Shown: positions 53,897 through 64,000 of the stretch, piece after piece
Numbering within the stretch: position 1 is the first letter of the stretch
Layout: each line of letters starts with the position of its first letter
Source of the DNA: an uncultured Acidovorax sp.
GTDB lineage: Bacteria; Pseudomonadota; Gammaproteobacteria; Burkholderiales; Burkholderiaceae_C
Length of the DNA: 64,000 nucleotides
Direction of reading: 5' to 3'
Assembly (NCBI GenBank): GCA_913774955.1
Contig: CAJYKV010000023.1
Location: 62,001-126,000, forward strand
The notes under the pieces: generated by a model
What the model saw: the letters and a program-made list of their open reading frames with translations, nothing else
Database searches by the model: none
What the model was told of the DNA's origin: nothing
Translations under genes and position numbers: made by a program

Positions 53897-56800
53897 ATGA
53901 CGATCAACCTCCCGATCTGGCGCTCCATCTGCGGCCTGGGAATCGCATGCGCGCTGCTCGCCGCCCAGCTGGCCGCACAGGCCACCCCGCTGGACGTTTC
54001 CACGCCGCGCGAGGGCGTGCCCCCGAACATCGTGACCACGGCCAACAAGCCGATGATGATGATCACGGCCTCCAAGGACCACCTGCTGTTCGGGCCCGTG
54101 TATTCGGATTTCGAGGATCTGGACGCCGACGGAGTCATCGACACCACGTTCAAGCCCACGTTCAAGTACTACGGCTATTTCGATGCCACGAAATGCTATT
54201 CGTACGACACCGCCACCGGGGCATTCAATCCGGCCGCGCTGGCGACGCAGACCACCATCACGGCCGGCGGCGTTTCTTCCGTCAAGTTCAGCTGTCCGTC
54301 GAGCCAAAGGTACTGGGCCGGGAACTTCCTGAACTGGGCGACCATGACGCGGCTGGATATCGTCCGCAAGATGCTCTACGGCGGCTACCGTTCCACCGAT
54401 GCGAATGGATCGACCGTGCTGATGGGATCCCGGCTGGTGTGGGACGCGCACTCCTTCGTCAAGTACTACAAGGAAGCGGACGTCCGGGACTACACGCCCT
54501 TCACCACCGCCGACCTGACGAAGGCCACCGGGCCGAACGCGAACGTCTATGCGGGCCTCAGCATGTGCATTACCGGCAGCTCGGAGGATCCGAAGGCGTC
54601 CCGGCCGATCATGCGGCTGGTGAAAGGGAACGTCCGCTTCTGGTCCACCGTCGAAATCACGCTGTGCCGCTGGCGCGGAAGCCCCGACAACTACAGCGCG
54701 GGCACCTTCGGTCCCAAGCTGGCCCGCTACTACAACGACGCCAACAAGGGCAACGGCGGCGTGCAGCACGAGATCACCATTCCCGACCGCACCGCCGACG
54801 GCGCCTCGTATTCGGGCATCGGCCCCGACCTGAACGTGGCCGTCAAGGTCTGTGTTCCCACGCTGCTGGGTGACGAGCGCTGCCAGGCCTTTCCGGCGGA
54901 TTCCTCCTCCAACTACAAGCCCTACGGGCTGCTCCAGGAATTCGGGTATCCCAAAACCGCCGGATCGGCGGCCCGGGTGGAATTCGGCCTGATCACCGGA
55001 AGCTACGACCTCAACCACACGGCGGGCGCGCTCCGGAAGAACATCCGCGATCTGGACGACGAGATCAACCGGAGCACCGGCGTCTTCTGCCACAGTGCCT
55101 CTTCGGGATGCTCCGCCACGCTCGCCGACGGCCGCAGCACCGGCAATGGTGCGATCAAGACGTTCGACTCCATCATCCTCTACGGCCGCACGGCCAATAC
55201 ATATGGACAGGGAAACACGCCCAGCACGTCGGGCGAAGGCAACCTGCCCGCATGGGGCAACCCGATCGGCGAGATGGTGGTGCAGGCGCTGCAGTACTAC
55301 GCCTACAACGGCTCGACGCCGACCCCCACCAATCCCTCGTCGACCGGCAACGATTCGAACACCGGCCTTCCCGTGGTGTCGTGGGCCGACCCGCTGGCCA
55401 CTTCCTCGGCCCGCACCAAGTACGGCAATGCGGTATGCCGGCCGCTGAACATCCTGGCGTTCTCCTCGAGCACGCTCAGTTTCGACGGGCAGGCGGACAC
55501 CCCTTTCGGCACCTTGCCGAACCGGGACGGAAACCTCGACGCCTACGTGAACAAGATCGGCGTGGCCGAAGGCATCAACGGCACGATCCGCTCCATCGGC
55601 TCGGTGTCCGGAAAGGGCCTCACCACGGCGGATGACCAGAATTCCTGCGCCGCCAAGACCGTGGGCCAGCTGTCTTCCGTGAACGGAATCTGCCCGGAGG
55701 CCCCCGCCATGGGAGGCACGTACCAGGTGGCCGGAGCCGCCCTGTACGGCAACACCGCCAGGATCCGGAACCTGACATCCCCGCCGTCGGACATCGGAAC
55801 GGTGGAGAACGCCCTGAAGGTCCGGACCATGTCCGCCTCCCTGAGCGGTGGAGCCCCCCGCATCGACATCCCGATTCCGGGCTCCAATCCGGTCCGCTAC
55901 GTCTACATCACCCCGGAGAGCGTGCAGGGGGGCGGCAAGGTGAGCGCGCCGCTGACGTTCGCGTCGATCAACTCCGGTGCGACGTACGGTTCGTTCATCG
56001 TGACCTGGAACGACGTGCTCATGGGCGGCGACTACGACATGGACATCACCGGATTCCTCCGCTACGACCTGGTGCAGAACGCCAGCTCTCCCAGCGGCTG
56101 GGACGTCAGGATCACCACGGACATTCCCGCCGTCTGCGGCGGGGCGGCCGGCACCCATGGGTTCAGCGTGATCGGCGTGCAGCGCAACGGCGCGAGCGCC
56201 AACGGCCGCTACCTGACGCACCAGCACGGAGGCAGCAACAACACCTACGGCTCATTGTCGGGAATGCCCCCGCCGAGCGAGTATCTGTGTGACGCGTCGA
56301 ACACCGCGTACCTCAACACGAACATCACCGTCGGAGGCGTGACGAAGAAATACAAGGACACCGTCTGCAGCGTGACCGGCAATGGACAGACGGGTGACCC
56401 CAACATCACCAACAAGCCCAACTACTGTTCCGTCAAGAACGAGGACTATCCCGTCACCATGGTCTTCAACATGGTGGGCGAGTCGGATGCGCTGATCAAG
56501 GACCCTCTCTTCTACGCCGCCAAGTACGGCTACTTCAAGTCCAGCACGAAGAATGCGGATGGCACCTTCACCAACGTGAGCATGCCTTCCAACCAGGAAA
56601 GCTGGGACAGCGTGAGGAGCGACGGAAGCCCTGGCCAGGACAATGTCCCGGACGGGTACTTCCTGGCCCGGCGCCCTGAGATCCTCGAGGCGCAGCTGCG
56701 CCGTGCGCTGGATGCCGCTGCGAAGGATTCCAATGCGGCGCCCGCCGTGTCCGCCGCCCAACTGGTGTCCGACACCTTCAAATACGTGGCGAAGTTCGAC

Positions 56801-58843
56801 AGCACCACGGTGACGGGCGCGCTCGAAGCCTACAAGGTGGACAGCTCCGGCAATTTCCCGCAGACCTACTCCTGGGAGGCCGGGGCCCTGCTGGACAGCG
56901 TATCGCCCGGTTCCCGCAAGATCATCACCAACAGCGGCAATGGCAGCAATGCCGGGGTCGCGTTCCGTTGGGAGTCCCTCCCGGCCGACTACGTCACCCA
57001 GATGACGACGGCGTCCGCCAACCGGCTGAGCACGACGAACGCGCAGCTGACGCTGAACTACGTGCGCGGCGACCAGTCCCTGGAAGGGTTGACGGCGCTG
57101 CGGCAGCGGGGCAACACGCTGCTCGGGCCGATCGTCAACGGCACGCCCTGGATCCAGGACCGGCCGAATGCGACCATCGTGGGCGATGCGAGCTATACCC
57201 AGTTCTATGCCGGCCAGAAGAACCGGGACAAGTTGCTGTGGGTCGCGGCGAACGACGGCATGCTCCACGCGTTCAACACCGAGAACGGGGCGGAGGTCTT
57301 CGGCTACGTGCCCGGAGCGCTCGCGAACCGTCTCGTGGAAATTCCCATGCAGCGCGGTACCTCCGCGCGCACGCGGGTGAACAATGCCAACTTCACGCTG
57401 GATGCATCCGAAACGCAGCCCAGTGGCCTGGTGTGGCCCTATGTGGACGGGAACCCGTTCACGGCCGACGTGAAGGTGTCGTCCGGAAGCAGCGCGGCCT
57501 GGAAGACCTACCTCTTCGGCACGCTGGGCCGGGGCGGCAAGGCCCTGTTCGCCCTGGATGTGACCGACCCCACGCAGCTGTCCGAATCCAATGCCGCCAA
57601 CATCTTCAAATGGCAGTTCACATCCGACGACGATGCGGACCTGGGCTACATCGTCGGCGACGTGAGCGTCCACCGCACCACCAACCAGGCCCTGCCGGTG
57701 GTGAAGCTCAACAACGGAAAGTATGCGCTGCTGCTGGGCAACGGCGTGCAGTCGTCGGCGGGCAAGGCGGCGCTCTTCATCATCTACGTGGACGGCCCGG
57801 CGGCCTCGGGCCTGTGGTCCGCGACGGGGCAGCCCATGCGGTACAAGAAGATCGTCGTGGATGCGGGCGCCGGCAACGGGCTGGCGATGCCGCGATGGGA
57901 AGACCTGGACGGCAACGGCACGGCGGATGTCGCCTACGCGGGCGACCTCAAGGGGAATCTCTGGAAGTTCGATCTCTCGAGCGCCACGGATTCCAATTGG
58001 GACGTGGCCTACAAGAGTGGATCGACGAATCTGCCCCTGTTCAGGGCCGTGCAGACCACCGGGACGGGCAATAACGCCGTGACCACCGCGCTGCCGATCA
58101 CCATCGCGCCGCAGACCCTGTTCATGGCGCAGGGCGGCATCCTGGTGACATTCGGCACGGGGAACGCGTTCGAGTCCTCCGACTTCCCGAACACCGGACT
58201 GACCCAGCGCGTCTACGGCATCTGGGATCGGCCGACCATGGGGGCGGTCGGGGGGCGGGCGCTGCCCAGTTCCAACGCGTCCACCCTGGTGTCGAGAACC
58301 TACACGCGGGACAGCGCGGGCAATGTCTATGTGTCCTCGAGCGGTACCCTGGACTGGGCCACCCACGACGGCTGGTATTTCTCCCTGCCGGGCAGTGCGG
58401 AGGCCGTGCTGTCCGACATGGCATTCAATGCCGGCGTGCTGACGATGGTGGGGGTGCGTCCGAAATCGGCCGCCAACCAGTGCACGGACACGCCCAACTC
58501 CACGCTGTATGCCATCGACCCCATTTCCGGAAAGCCGGAGCGGACTGTGCAGGGCAGCATCGTGCTCAATACGCTGAAGGTGAACGTGGCCGGCCGCGAG
58601 ATCGGCGACCAGAAAGTCCGTGTCGTGACGGACCGCACCAAGCGCCCGTTCACCAACGCCTGCAAGGCCGGCGAGCCCGGCTGCACCTGCTCGGGCTCGA
58701 CCTGCACCAAGGAATCGCCGACTTGCGGCCCCGGCCAGGGCGCCAAGCGGGTGACGGGGCGCAATGCGGACGCGACGATGTGCTATAGCATGTCGCCGCG
58801 CATGCAGTGGCGCGACATTCCCGGCCTGAGGACGAACCAATGA
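53897..58843 (+). CDS. pilY1: PilY1 pilus-tip adhesin (copy 1)
   Basis: This 1648-residue exported protein caps the pilus tip and can act as an adhesin or mechanosensor. It has a signal peptide ([20 protein letters not shown]), a repeat of the pattern [14 protein letters not shown] near residue 75, a variable middle region, and a C-terminal quinoprotein-like propeller with the calcium-site segment [15 protein letters not shown] (near residue 1337), as in Pseudomonas PilY1. The end has Cys-rich [15 protein letters not shown]. No von Willebrand A domain is obvious. AGGA lies just before the start; it overlaps pilE by four bases. Length is in the usual range. Confidence 0.93.
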   Translation: MTINLPIWRSICGLGIACALLAAQLAAQATPLDVSTPREGVPPNIVTTANKPMMMITASKDHLLFGPVYSDFEDLDADGVIDTTFKPTFKYYGYFDATKCYSYDTATGAFNPAALATQTTITAGGVSSVKFSCPSSQRYWAGNFLNWATMTRLDIVRKMLYGGYRSTDANGSTVLMGSRLVWDAHSFVKYYKEADVRDYTPFTTADLTKATGPNANVYAGLSMCITGSSEDPKASRPIMRLVKGNVRFWSTVEITLCRWRGSPDNYSAGTFGPKLARYYNDANKGNGGVQHEITIPDRTADGASYSGIGPDLNVAVKVCVPTLLGDERCQAFPADSSSNYKPYGLLQEFGYPKTAGSAARVEFGLITGSYDLNHTAGALRKNIRDLDDEINRSTGVFCHSASSGCSATLADGRSTGNGAIKTFDSIILYGRTANTYGQGNTPSTSGEGNLPAWGNPIGEMVVQALQYYAYNGSTPTPTNPSSTGNDSNTGLPVVSWADPLATSSARTKYGNAVCRPLNILAFSSSTLSFDGQADTPFGTLPNRDGNLDAYVNKIGVAEGINGTIRSIGSVSGKGLTTADDQNSCAAKTVGQLSSVNGICPEAPAMGGTYQVAGAALYGNTARIRNLTSPPSDIGTVENALKVRTMSASLSGGAPRIDIPIPGSNPVRYVYITPESVQGGGKVSAPLTFASINSGATYGSFIVTWNDVLMGGDYDMDITGFLRYDLVQNASSPSGWDVRITTDIPAVCGGAAGTHGFSVIGVQRNGASANGRYLTHQHGGSNNTYGSLSGMPPPSEYLCDASNTAYLNTNITVGGVTKKYKDTVCSVTGNGQTGDPNITNKPNYCSVKNEDYPVTMVFNMVGESDALIKDPLFYAAKYGYFKSSTKNADGTFTNVSMPSNQESWDSVRSDGSPGQDNVPDGYFLARRPEILEAQLRRALDAAAKDSNAAPAVSAAQLVSDTFKYVAKFDSTTVTGALEAYKVDSSGNFPQTYSWEAGALLDSVSPGSRKIITNSGNGSNAGVAFRWESLPADYVTQMTTASANRLSTTNAQLTLNYVRGDQSLEGLTALRQRGNTLLGPIVNGTPWIQDRPNATIVGDASYTQFYAGQKNRDKLLWVAANDGMLHAFNTENGAEVFGYVPGALANRLVEIPMQRGTSARTRVNNANFTLDASETQPSGLVWPYVDGNPFTADVKVSSGSSAAWKTYLFGTLGRGGKALFALDVTDPTQLSESNAANIFKWQFTSDDDADLGYIVGDVSVHRTTNQALPVVKLNNGKYALLLGNGVQSSAGKAALFIIYVDGPAASGLWSATGQPMRYKKIVVDAGAGNGLAMPRWEDLDGNGTADVAYAGDLKGNLWKFDLSSATDSNWDVAYKSGSTNLPLFRAVQTTGTGNNAVTTALPITIAPQTLFMAQGGILVTFGTGNAFESSDFPNTGLTQRVYGIWDRPTMGAVGGRALPSSNASTLVSRTYTRDSAGNVYVSSSGTLDWATHDGWYFSLPGSAEAVLSDMAFNAGVLTMVGVRPKSAANQCTDTPNSTLYAIDPISGKPERTVQGSIVLNTLKVNVAGREIGDQKVRVVTDRTKRPFTNACKAGEPGCTCSGSTCTKESPTCGPGQGAKRVTGRNADATMCYSMSPRMQWRDIPGLRTNQ

Positions 58844-59328
58844 AGAGTTATGCAAGCCATAAAGGCTTCACGTTGATCGAATTGATGATCACGGTGGCGA
58901 TCGTCGGGATCCTGGCATCCATCGCCTATCCGTCGTACCGCGAATACGTCGCCAAGTCCCGGCGGGCCGAGGCCCGCACGGTGCTGCTGGCCGCGCAGCA
59001 GTGGATGGAGCGGTTCTATTCGGAGAACTACCGGTACGACAAGAACAGTGCCGGTGTCGCCGTCACGGACGCCACCCAGTTCCCCCGCTACTTCAGCGTG
59101 TCTCCGGCGCCGGGGCAGGGCAGCGCGGTCTACAATGTTTCGGTGGTGGTGACCGACGGCACCCGCGACAGCTATTCGCTCAAGGCCGTGAGGAAGTCCG
59201 GCACCGCCATGGCGTCCGACAAGTGCGGCGACTACTACCTGGACCAGTACCAGCGGCGCGATCTGCAGAACTACAGCACGACGGCTTTCGCCTCCAAGAC
59301 CGCGGCGATGGACTATTGCTGGCGCTGA
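58840..59328 (+). CDS. pilE: Type IV prepilin-like protein, PilE
   Basis: This 162-residue pilin has a short leader (MKSYASHKG), then [35 protein letters not shown], the canonical N-terminal helix with Glu5. A C-terminal Cys pair ([14 protein letters not shown]) forms the usual D-region loop. Its small size and position at the end of the minor-pilin operon match PilE as a minor pilin, not the major subunit PilA. It overlaps the pilY1 stop (ATGA) and is followed by ribD after 19 bases. Confidence 0.93.
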   Translation: MKSYASHKGFTLIELMITVAIVGILASIAYPSYREYVAKSRRAEARTVLLAAQQWMERFYSENYRYDKNSAGVAVTDATQFPRYFSVSPAPGQGSAVYNVSVVVTDGTRDSYSLKAVRKSGTAMASDKCGDYYLDQYQRRDLQNYSTTAFASKTAAMDYCWR

Positions 59329-59347
59329 GTCACGAAGGACCCGAAGG

Positions 59348-60535
59348 TTGAAGACAGACTTGCCGCACGCCGGCGGCCCCCAGGCGCCCGGTACGCATCC
59401 GGACGCAGATGTGAATGCGGATGCCGCGCATGTCTACGAAGCACTGCGTTGCGCAGAACAGGCCCTGCTGCGCGCCTCCCCCAACCCGCGGGTGGGCTGC
59501 GTCATCGTCGATCCCCTGGGGCGGGTGGTGGGCCGGGGGGCGACGCAACCCGTGGGCCAGGCCCATGCGGAAGTCATGGCCATGCGCGACGCGCGCGAGC
59601 GTGGGTTCGACCTGCGGGGCGCGACGGCCTATGTGACGCTCGAGCCATGCTCGCACCACGGCCGTACCGGGCCCTGCTGCCAGGCCCTGGCGGAGGCCGG
59701 CATCGGCCGCGTGGTCGCCTCGGTCACCGACCCCAACCCGCTCGTGGCCGGCAGGGGGCTGGCTTACCTCCAGAGCCACGGCGTCGAGGTCGAGGTCGGG
59801 CCGGGCGCTGCCGAGTCGATGGAGTTGAACATCGGATTCTTCAGCCGGATGGTCCGCAAGAGGCCCTGGGTGCGCATGAAATCGGCCACATCGTTCGACG
59901 GAGTTTCCGCGCTCTCCAACGGTGCGAGCCAATGGATCACTTCTGCGCCAGCGCGCGAGGACGGGCATGCATGGCGAGCGAGGGCCTGTGCGATCCTGAC
60001 GGGGATCGGGACCGTCGAAGCGGATGACCCGCGGCTCGACGTGCGGACCGTGGAAACGCCCCGGCAGCCGATGCTCGTGCTGGTGGACAGCCAGTTGAAG
60101 GTATCGCCGGACGCGGCCCTGTTCGCCGCGCAGCGGCCCGTCTACATCTATACCGCTGCGGCCGATGCGGACAAGGCCGCCCGGCTGCGCGCCCGTGGCG
60201 CGGACATCATCGAAATGCCGGCTGCCGGCGGGGGCGTGGACCTCGCCCGCATGCTCGAGGACCTGGCGATCCACCGCCAGGTGAACGAGCTGCACGTCGA
60301 AGCGGGCGCGGCGCTCAATGGCGCGCTGCTGGGTGCAGGCCTCGTCGACGAGCTGCTGCAGTACTGGGGTCCGCGGCTGCTGGGGCCGGGCCGCCCCATG
60401 GCCCTGCTGCCGACGCTGTCCGATCTGGCGGAAGGGGTGGAGCTCGACATCCGCTCGGTGCGCCAGATCGGTCCCGATCTGCGGGTGGTTGCCCGACTGG
60501 CCGGGCGCGACGGGTTCCTCCGCGCTTCGGTGTAG
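59348..60535 (+). CDS. ribD: Riboflavin biosynthesis deaminase/reductase
   Basis: This 395-residue bifunctional enzyme deaminates and then reduces the pyrimidine intermediate of riboflavin synthesis. The zinc site has His73-x-Glu75 (QAHAEVM) and PCSHHGRTGPC with Cys101 and Cys110. The reductase half has RMKSATSFDGVSALSNG and a C-terminal AGAALNGALLGAGLVDEL. The start is TTG at 59348 with a GAAGG site; no ATG fits nearby. It lies between two pilus gene clusters, an unusual place; no other rib gene and no RFN riboswitch is visible. It supplies FMN, which the LOV kinase would need, but this link is coincidental. Confidence 0.95.
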   Translation: MKTDLPHAGGPQAPGTHPDADVNADAAHVYEALRCAEQALLRASPNPRVGCVIVDPLGRVVGRGATQPVGQAHAEVMAMRDARERGFDLRGATAYVTLEPCSHHGRTGPCCQALAEAGIGRVVASVTDPNPLVAGRGLAYLQSHGVEVEVGPGAAESMELNIGFFSRMVRKRPWVRMKSATSFDGVSALSNGASQWITSAPAREDGHAWRARACAILTGIGTVEADDPRLDVRTVETPRQPMLVLVDSQLKVSPDAALFAAQRPVYIYTAAADADKAARLRARGADIIEMPAAGGGVDLARMLEDLAIHRQVNELHVEAGAALNGALLGAGLVDELLQYWGPRLLGPGRPMALLPTLSDLAEGVELDIRSVRQIGPDLRVVARLAGRDGFLRASV

Positions 60536-60910
60536 TCGCGCCGCAGCGCCTGATCGCTTCTGCGCTCCCGCTGGCCCGCCAGATCGCAGGCGGCTGCAGG
60601 GCCCTGTCCATCCCATTTCGCTTTCCCACCTTCTGCGGCACACCGGAGGCGAGGCAACCCGACTGCTTCGTCCTGCGCTCTGTTGCGGGCGCTGCACCTT
60701 GTACGTCTCCGCCAAGCCACGGCGCCGTTGTCGCCCGTTCCGACCCTGCCACGCGTGGCGGGCTCCGTAACCACTGCACTGCAACAAAAATTCTATTATT
60801 TGAAGAATATTTGTTTGTCAAGTTTTTGCGACAATAAAATAGTTACATTCCACTGTAGAGATTTCGCAACGGCGTGACCGCGCGCTACTGTCGAGCTTTA
60901 ACATCTCGAC
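60536..60910. other. Noncoding region upstream of the second minor-pilin cluster
   Basis: These 375 bases have no supported gene. The first 240 are GC-rich and featureless. From 60780 the sequence becomes AT-rich and ends at the ATG of pilV copy 2. It likely contains the promoter of the second pilin operon (next entry); no riboswitch fold was recognised. Confidence 0.6.
60811..60840 (+). promoter_or_regulatory. Candidate promoter of the second pilV-pilW-pilX-pilY1 operon
   Basis: TTGTTT (60811-60816) and TAAAAT (60835-60840), separated by 18 bases, are sigma-70-like and lie in an AT-rich block, about 70 bases before the first gene. The direct repeat of TTGT and a downstream GACAATAAAAT stretch could also serve another regulator. 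Evidence is the AT content and hexamer similarity only. Confidence 0.45.
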
Positions 60911-61597
60911 ATGCCTGATAACAACTTGTTGCGCATGTCGTTTTCACGGCCGCTGTCGTCAAGGCGGCGCGGGGTGGCCCGGGCATCCGGCTTCACCCTG
61001 GTCGAAGTGTTGGTCTCGATCGTGGTGCTGTCCTTCGGCGTACTCGGGCTGGTCGGGGTCCAGGCCTTTGCGCTGCAGTCGACCCGGGAGGCGCGCCTGC
61101 AGGCCCAGGCGGCCAATCTCGCGCGCGAGATGTCCGAGATGATGCGGGGCAACAACCAGACCGCGATCAAGGCGGATCCCGGCCTGAATCCCTATCTCGT
61201 CGATCTGCGCAGTCCGCTCGCTCCGTCCACGGCGGACTACTGTCTGGACGTGTCTTCGTCCGCCGCCTGCCCGGACGGGACCGCCGTCGCGCGCTCCGAA
61301 CTGACCGACTGGCTCACCCGGCTCGACGCCGCGCTTCCCGGTGCGAGGGTGGTGATCTGCTTCGACAGCGCGCCCTACGACGCCAGGGGCCTGCCCCAGT
61401 GGAAATGCACGCCGGGGGCACCCGGCATCGACGCGATCGCGGTGATCAAGGTCGGGTGGACCCGCCGGCCCACCCGCCGTGCGCCGGACGGCGACAGCGC
61501 CGCCGCTACCGCTACCGCCGGCGTGGAGCGTGCCACCTCTCCCTACGTCATCTTTCCCGTCACGGGCGGCAATCCGCTCGGGGCCCCGGCGCCATGA
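60911..61597 (+). CDS. pilV: Type IV pilus minor pilin PilV (copy 2)
   Basis: This 228-residue protein has the cleavage site in ASG-FTLVEVLVSIVVLSFGVLGL, with Glu5 and the PilV GLVGVQ segment. Its N-terminal leader is long (24-32 residues) and Arg-rich; an in-frame ATG at 60935 would shorten it. It shares only the conserved helix with PilV copy 1, so the copies are paralogues rather than a recent duplication. It overlaps pilW copy 2 by four bases. Confidence 0.9.
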   Translation: MPDNNLLRMSFSRPLSSRRRGVARASGFTLVEVLVSIVVLSFGVLGLVGVQAFALQSTREARLQAQAANLAREMSEMMRGNNQTAIKADPGLNPYLVDLRSPLAPSTADYCLDVSSSAACPDGTAVARSELTDWLTRLDAALPGARVVICFDSAPYDARGLPQWKCTPGAPGIDAIAVIKVGWTRRPTRRAPDGDSAAATATAGVERATSPYVIFPVTGGNPLGAPAP

Positions 61598-62631
61598 AGC
61601 GCGCCGCGTTCCGTGCTGCCCGCAGAAGGCCCGCACAGCACGGCCTGACGCTGGTGGAACTCATGGTTTCCGTGGCCGTCAGCCTGCTGGTCGTGCTGGC
61701 GGCGAGCGCCGCGCTGATCGTGGCCCGGCAGGGGTTCGCCAACGTGGATGCCGCCTCCCAGTTGCGCGACAACGCCCGTTTCGTCGAGGACATCGTCCAG
61801 CGCCTGGGCGTGCAGACGGGCTACCGCGACCTGTTCCATGCCGCCTACGGCAGGACCGCGAAGGTCAGCGGACTCGAACCCGACGCGGCACCCAATACTT
61901 TTGTTTATGGCTTCAATAACAAGGCGCGATCAAGCTCGGACAAGTGGTACGAGGCCGGCACGTCCCGCACGGCCGGCTCACTCGGTTACGGCAGCGACGT
62001 GCTGGTGTTGCGGTTCCAGCCGGCCACGTCCAACACCGATGCCACCCAGGCCGACGGCGCGATGATCGACTGCTCCGGCAATGCACCGGGCCCGAGCGCC
62101 AGGGACCGCTACGACCGCGTGGCGAGCGCCCTGCACGTGGACGTGAGCAACGATGGGGAGCCGGCCCTGATGTGCACCCGCTGGAATCCCGCGACCGGCG
62201 CGGTCGATACCGGCCCGCTGATCTCCGGCGTCGAGGATTTCCAGGTGCTCTACGGCGTGGACGGCATTGCGGCCGGCAACTCCACCATGCCTTCCGATGC
62301 GACCGGGGACGGCGTGCAGAACCGCTTCTTGCGCGCCGACCAGATCACGGTGGCCGACCCCCTGGTGTCTGCTGCCAACTGGCGCCGGGTGCGCAGCATC
62401 CGCATCGGCATGGTACTGCGGAGCGCACCGAACTCGGCGGTGGACCGTACGGTGCAAACCTTCTATCCGCTGGGGAGCACCCAGGGATCGAGCGGCGGGG
62501 CGGCGGGAAGCATGTTCGCGGATGCCGCCAACGATCCCGGCACGGTCTTCACTCCCCCGGCCGACGGCCGGCTGCGGCACGTCATCACCTTCACCGTGCA
62601 TTTGCGCAACAGCCAGCAGGAGCCTGGATGA
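61594..62631 (+). CDS. pilW: Type IV pilus minor pilin PilW (copy 2)
   Basis: This 345-residue protein has the pattern PAQHG-LTLVELMVSVAVSLLVVLAA at the cleavage site, with Glu5, and the same C-terminal module as copy 1 (ISGVEDFQVLYGVDGIAAGN). Its Cys content is low. The ATG overlaps the pilV copy 2 stop (ATGA), and the stop overlaps pilX copy 2, so the operon is tightly packed. It presumably forms a second tip complex with the second PilY1. Confidence 0.9.
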   Translation: MKRAAFRAARRRPAQHGLTLVELMVSVAVSLLVVLAASAALIVARQGFANVDAASQLRDNARFVEDIVQRLGVQTGYRDLFHAAYGRTAKVSGLEPDAAPNTFVYGFNNKARSSSDKWYEAGTSRTAGSLGYGSDVLVLRFQPATSNTDATQADGAMIDCSGNAPGPSARDRYDRVASALHVDVSNDGEPALMCTRWNPATGAVDTGPLISGVEDFQVLYGVDGIAAGNSTMPSDATGDGVQNRFLRADQITVADPLVSAANWRRVRSIRIGMVLRSAPNSAVDRTVQTFYPLGSTQGSSGGAAGSMFADAANDPGTVFTPPADGRLRHVITFTVHLRNSQQEPG

Positions 62632-63275
62632 TGCCCCGTCGACCATTGCGTGTGCCAGGGGCCGTGCCGCCACTCGACCGCGACGCGCAGGCCGGCATGT
62701 CGCTGATCACCGTGCTGCTGATCCTGGTGGTGGTGTCCATCCTCGGCGTGGCGGGCATACGGATTTCGATGATGGGCGAGCGCTCCACGCGCAACGACCG
62801 AGACCTGCAGCTGGCGTGGCAATCCGCGGAGGCCGCGTTGATCGATGCGGAACTCGACATCCTGGGCGCGCCGGCCGGCGCCAGTGGGGCAAGGGGCGGC
62901 ATCTTCCAGCGCGGCAGCACGGACGTGTCCAAGTTCCTGCCGGGTTGCGGCAACTCGTTGGAAGCCCAGAACAGGGGGCTGTGCTACTCCATGCCCGGGC
63001 TCGCCCCGGACTGGCTGACGGTGGACCTGGCCTCATCTTCCGGAAGTCCGTCCTCGGTGGGTTTCGGGACCTTCACGGGACGTTCCTTTCCCTCCGGACA
63101 GACAGGCATCCAGCCTGCCGCCCCGCCACGCTACGTGATCGAGCTGGTGCCGGACCCCGACGGCGCGCGCACCACCGCACCCAGGGACCGCAAGTACATC
63201 TACCGGGTCACTGCGATGGGGTTCGGCCCCAGTGCCAGCACCCAGAGCGTGCTGCAGATCGTCTACCGCAACTGA
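62628..63275 (+). CDS. pilX: Type IV pilus assembly protein PilX (copy 2)
   Basis: This 215-residue protein has a leader ending in DAQAG and the hydrophobic helix MSLITVLLILVVVSILGVAG without Glu5, as in PilX. The conserved region is SMMGERSTRNDRDLQLAWQSAEAAL, and the C-terminal half ends RYVIELVPDPDG with a KYIYRVTAMGFG strand. It starts at an ATG (62628) that overlaps the pilW stop; the next codon is also ATG. It differs strongly from copy 1. Confidence 0.88.
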   Translation: MMPRRPLRVPGAVPPLDRDAQAGMSLITVLLILVVVSILGVAGIRISMMGERSTRNDRDLQLAWQSAEAALIDAELDILGAPAGASGARGGIFQRGSTDVSKFLPGCGNSLEAQNRGLCYSMPGLAPDWLTVDLASSSGSPSSVGFGTFTGRSFPSGQTGIQPAAPPRYVIELVPDPDGARTTAPRDRKYIYRVTAMGFGPSASTQSVLQIVYRN

Positions 63276-63282
63276 GGCCCTT

Positions 63283-64000
63283 ATGCACTCTCGGCTTCCG
63301 TCTTTCCGCGCCTCCCCGCGCTTGCCAGGGGATGTCGGCACACCGTTTCTCGCGGCGCTGGCCATCCTGGCGGGGTTGGTGCTGGCAGGCGTGTGGTTTC
63401 CCGCCGTCGGCGCGGGGGCGCCCGTGACCACTCCACCGATCAACCTGTCGAGCGATCCGCTCTACGCCATGGGCGTCAAGGACAAGCCCGCGATGGCGCT
63501 CGCCTTGTCGGTGGAGTTCCCCACCGTGGGAGCCCAGTATGTGAATCGGCCCAAGACCGACACCGACGACTCGTACGCCAATACCCGGCAGTACCTCGGA
63601 TACTACGATTCCGAAAGTTGCTACCGCTATAACGATGCGCCGCGTGAGACGGCGGACTCCGGGAAGACGGCCGCCGATTACAAGCGGTTCGATCCCATAG
63701 GCAAGGCCACGTCGCGAAAATGCAATGATGCCTTCAGCGGCAACTTCCTGAATTGGGCCAGCAATTCCGCCGTGGACATGCTGCGGCTGGCATTGTCCGG
63801 AGGGGACCGTTATATCGACACGCCCACCCTGACCGTTCTCCAGCGTGCGGTTATCCCCAATGGCGATCCCATCTGCATGTGGAATTCGACGAACTTTCCG
63901 GCCAAGCGCCTCGCCCGGAATGGCGGTGGAGCGGGAAGCTACTGGGGGGCGGTGCCTGATTCGATGAAGGCCGATGCGGGTGCAGACGACATCTGGGTGG
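63283..64000 (+). CDS. pilY1: PilY1 pilus-tip protein (copy 2, 3' end beyond the window)
   Basis: About 239 codons are visible before the window ends. There is a signal-like hydrophobic segment (FLAALAILAGLVLAGVWFPAV), then INLSSDPLYAMGVKDKPAMA, YLGYYDSESCYRYNDAP and FSGNFLNWASNSAVDMLRLA, which match the start of the first PilY1 (YYGYFD ... [18 protein letters not shown]). The similarity is modest, so it is a divergent paralogue. Since only the N-terminus is visible, the propeller and calcium site cannot be judged. It starts 7 bases after pilX copy 2. Confidence 0.9.
   Translation, partial: MHSRLPSFRASPRLPGDVGTPFLAALAILAGLVLAGVWFPAVGAGAPVTTPPINLSSDPLYAMGVKDKPAMALALSVEFPTVGAQYVNRPKTDTDDSYANTRQYLGYYDSESCYRYNDAPRETADSGKTAADYKRFDPIGKATSRKCNDAFSGNFLNWASNSAVDMLRLALSGGDRYIDTPTLTVLQRAVIPNGDPICMWNSTNFPAKRLARNGGGAGSYWGAVPDSMKADAGADDIWV

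Noticed and set aside
53819-58855. Two long open frames antisense to pilY1
   Set aside because: pilY1 has the signal peptide, propeller and calcium site in the plus frame. The antisense frames have no recognisable start or family and high Arg/Gly/His.
60536-60910. Possible FMN riboswitch near ribD
   Set aside because: The element normally lies upstream of rib genes, and the sequence after ribD shows none of the conserved RFN core. No fold could be supported.

Overview
The window is GC-rich bacterial chromosome from a beta-proteobacterium of the order Burkholderiales, most likely a Comamonadaceae close to Acidovorax. I infer this from the gene order (ispE / tRNA-Gln / prs / rplY / pth; spoT / rpoZ / gmk / yicC / kinase / phosphatase / rph / rdgB / hemW; rapZ / recN / nadK / hrcA) and from the protein sequences. 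No database was consulted. A complete ACC deaminase gene fits a plant-associated lifestyle.

Layout. 1-8.4 kb, minus strand: a peptide-type ABC transporter (two permeases, two ATPases, a binding protein) with an amidase, split in the middle by a HipB/HipA toxin-antitoxin-like pair. 8.6-15.7 kb: ferredoxin, pth, rplY, prs, tRNA-Gln, ispE, lolB and a large TPR protein, then divergent mutM. 15.7-19 kb: a palindromic repeat, a dynamin-like GTPase and mutY. 19-23.5 kb: rapZ, recN and nadK (minus), divergent from hrcA. 23.5-25.9 kb: a small phage-like island (S24 repressor, Cys-rich protein, membrane/coiled-coil protein) between tRNA-Met and tRNA-Arg. 26-35.7 kb: housekeeping genes for transcription elongation, the stringent response, GMP kinase, RNA and nucleotide processing and a Ser/Thr kinase-phosphatase pair. 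35.7-39.5 kb: an I78-type lipoprotein, acdS, a SPOR protein and an SDR gene remnant.

39.5-49.4 kb is the most interesting block. An ECF sigma factor and its ChrR-type zinc anti-sigma factor (the singlet-oxygen response pair) are surrounded by two operons for lipid-modifying enzymes: a FAD-dependent oxidoreductase, DUF1365 and a cyclopropane-fatty-acid-synthase-like methyltransferase on one side, and a second such methyltransferase, DUF1295, a DUF6134-like protein and DUF2177 on the other. The sigma gene and both operons start with the same promoter motif (T/GAATCCAA or TGATCTAA, 12 bases, TGCGTAT), so I infer one regulon. A hybrid LOV-domain histidine kinase, a probable blue-light receptor, sits directly beside it. 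The unit looks like a light / singlet-oxygen response that remodels unsaturated membrane fatty acids, perhaps making cyclopropane or furan fatty acids.

49.6-64 kb: a disordered protein, a deletion scar joining DUF2243 and DUF4142 genes, then two type IV pilus minor-pilin/PilY1 operons (fimT-pilV-pilW-pilX-pilY1-pilE and pilV-pilW-pilX-pilY1) separated by ribD. The window ends inside the second pilY1. The amidase at the left edge is also cut.
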